This document shows positions 4,478 through 5,699 of a stretch of DNA of 5,699 nucleotides, in pieces. The first letter of the stretch is position 1. Each line of letters starts with the position of its first letter. The stretch comes from CAYIBZ01 sp964361795 (lineage in GTDB: Bacteria; Patescibacteriota; Minisyncoccia; UBA6257; WO2-44-18), in the NCBI GenBank assembly GCA_964361795.1, contig CAYIBZ010000036.1, positions 1 to 5,699 on the forward strand, in the 5' to 3' direction. Under the pieces are notes generated by a model. The model was not told the origin of the DNA. It did not search any database and worked only from the letters and a program-made list of their open reading frames with translations. The translations under genes and the position numbers were made by a program.

Positions 4478-5698
4478 ATGAAAAATATTTTGCAATTTAT
4501 TTTAAAAACTTTAGCCCAATGGACTATCCAAAAATATCAGCCCGGCGTCATTGGCATTACCGGCACGGTTGGCAAAACTTCCACTAAAGACGCGGTTCTA
4601 ACTGTCATGAGGGCCATCCGCAGAGTTAGGGCTTCCAGCGGAAATTTTAATAACGAAATTGGCCTGCCTCTGACTATTTTAGGAAGCTGGGAAAAAACCG
4701 GCGGCGTTGGTTTTTGGTGCAAAGTATTTTGTGTTTCTATTTTAAGGCTGATTTTTCGGATGAATTACCCGGAAATTCTTATTTTGGAATACGCCGCCGA
4801 TCGTCCCGGCGATATCAAATATCTTTTGGAAATAGTTAAGCCGCAGATTGGCATTGTAACGGCAGTCGGGGACATTCCCGTCCATGTTGAATTCTATAGC
4901 GGCCCGGATGCCGTGGCTAAAGAGAAATCCCGCCTTGTGGAAGTCTTACCGGCGATTGGTTTTGCGATTTTAAATTACGACGACGAAGCGGTCATGGACA
5001 TGAAAGACCGCACTCGCGCCCACGCGGTGACATTTGGATTTGGCGATCAAGCTGAACTGAAAATCACTAATTTTGAGAACCGGTCCGAAAATAAAAAACC
5101 TCTTGGCATTTCTTTTAAGCTTGAATATGGCGGAAATTTTGTGCCGGTTCGCCTAGACGGGGTTTTTGGAAAATCTCAAGCCTACGCGATCGCCGCCGCC
5201 GCGGCTGTTGGAATTTCTTTTGGAATGAATTTAGTGAGGGTTGCCGAAGCTCTTTCTTATTACCAATCGCCAGCGCGCCGGATGAAGCTGGTTCCCGGCG
5301 TCAAGGGGTCGTTTATTATTGATGACAGCTATAACGCCTCGCCGCTTTCCATGCGCGCCGCTCTGGAAACAGTAAAAGCTCTTAAAGTTCAGCGGCGAAT
5401 CGCGGTTTTAGGCGATATGCTGGAAATTGGCAAGTATACGATTGAGGCGCACGAAGAAATTGGCCGGCTATCCGGAAAGATTTTTGACTTTTTATTTACT
5501 GTTGGCGCCAGAGCTAAATTTATCGCCGATGCCGCCAATAAAGCCGGATTGCCGAAAAAATATATTTATACTTTTGACACCGCCGACGAAGCCAAAACCG
5601 CCATTCAAGAAAATATCAAGAAAGGGGATTTAGTTTTAGTAAAAGCCTCTCGAGCAATAGAACTGGACAAGATAGTTGAAGAAATCAAACAGTTATAA
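4478..5698 (+). CDS. murF: MurF-type Mur ligase lacking the N-terminal domain
   Basis: A 406-residue cytoplasmic ATP-dependent amide ligase, expected to add D-Ala-D-Ala to the UDP-MurNAc-tripeptide. The P-loop GITGTVGKTSTK lies at 26-37, followed by NFNNEIGLPLT (57-67), the Mur Glu in LEYAADRPGDI (103-113), His136 and the AKEKS region (147-151), which is where the modified lysine lies in Mur ligases. The C-terminal domain has DDSYNASPLSM (282-292), typical of MurF rather than MurE, then LGDMLEIG (311-318) and LVKASRAIELDKIV (387-400). In E. coli MurF the P-loop lies near residue 107. Here it is at 26, so the domain that binds the UDP-MurNAc end is missing and is replaced by a short amphipathic helix (about 1-19). 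A hydrophobic insert (about 79-95) follows the first motifs. It starts 4 nt after ftsI. No murE lies between them. Confidence 0.9.
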   Translation: MKNILQFILKTLAQWTIQKYQPGVIGITGTVGKTSTKDAVLTVMRAIRRVRASSGNFNNEIGLPLTILGSWEKTGGVGFWCKVFCVSILRLIFRMNYPEILILEYAADRPGDIKYLLEIVKPQIGIVTAVGDIPVHVEFYSGPDAVAKEKSRLVEVLPAIGFAILNYDDEAVMDMKDRTRAHAVTFGFGDQAELKITNFENRSENKKPLGISFKLEYGGNFVPVRLDGVFGKSQAYAIAAAAAVGISFGMNLVRVAEALSYYQSPARRMKLVPGVKGSFIIDDSYNASPLSMRAALETVKALKVQRRIAVLGDMLEIGKYTIEAHEEIGRLSGKIFDFLFTVGARAKFIADAANKAGLPKKYIYTFDTADEAKTAIQENIKKGDLVLVKASRAIELDKIVEEIKQL

Positions 5699-5699
5699 T

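Noticed and set aside
4478..5698. murE instead of murF
   Set aside because: DDSYNASPLSM and the ending LVKASRAIELDKIV are MurF-type signatures; the MurE DYAHxP motif is absent.

Overview
This window comes from a bacterium, most likely a member of the Candidate Phyla Radiation (Patescibacteria, Parcubacteria-like). The evidence is the protein flavour, a Mur ligase without its N-terminal substrate domain, tRNA genes without encoded CCA, and AT-rich starts without Shine-Dalgarno sequences. TGA is a normal stop (it ends rsmH and ftsL), which argues against code-25 lineages such as Gracilibacteria. The phylum assignment is inference from sequence style only.

Layout. Positions 1-342 hold the 3' part of rplJ (ribosomal protein L10). 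A 101-bp spacer containing a palindrome leads to rplL (L7/L12, 444-818), which ends in a strong intrinsic terminator (820-854). Next is a small, disturbed tRNA locus. It has a degenerate tRNA-Val(CAC) remnant (896-938), then an intact tRNA-Val(CAC) (953-1024) enclosed by a perfect 13-bp inverted repeat. A run of exactly 100 N (1064-1163) follows, so the two sides are scaffolded rather than read through.

Right of the gap is the start of a division and cell wall (dcw) operon: mraZ, rsmH, ftsL-like, ftsI and murF, all on the + strand. rsmH/ftsL and ftsL/ftsI overlap by ATGA, and ftsI to murF is a 4-nt gap. The mraZ leader carries GTGG repeats at exact 10-bp spacing, as expected for an MraZ operator. 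A perfect DnaA-box 9-mer overlaps them and a 12-bp hairpin follows. murE, which usually sits between ftsI and murF, is absent here.

The genes work together as follows. MraZ probably controls the cluster. RsmH methylates 16S rRNA. The FtsL-like protein and FtsI act in the septal peptidoglycan synthase. MurF makes the pentapeptide precursor that FtsI finally crosslinks. The oddest features are the nested or degenerate tRNA-Val locus, an 8-bp repeat array that supplies the first codons of rsmH, and an apparently shortened SAM-binding fold in RsmH. I see no clear new defence or mobile system.
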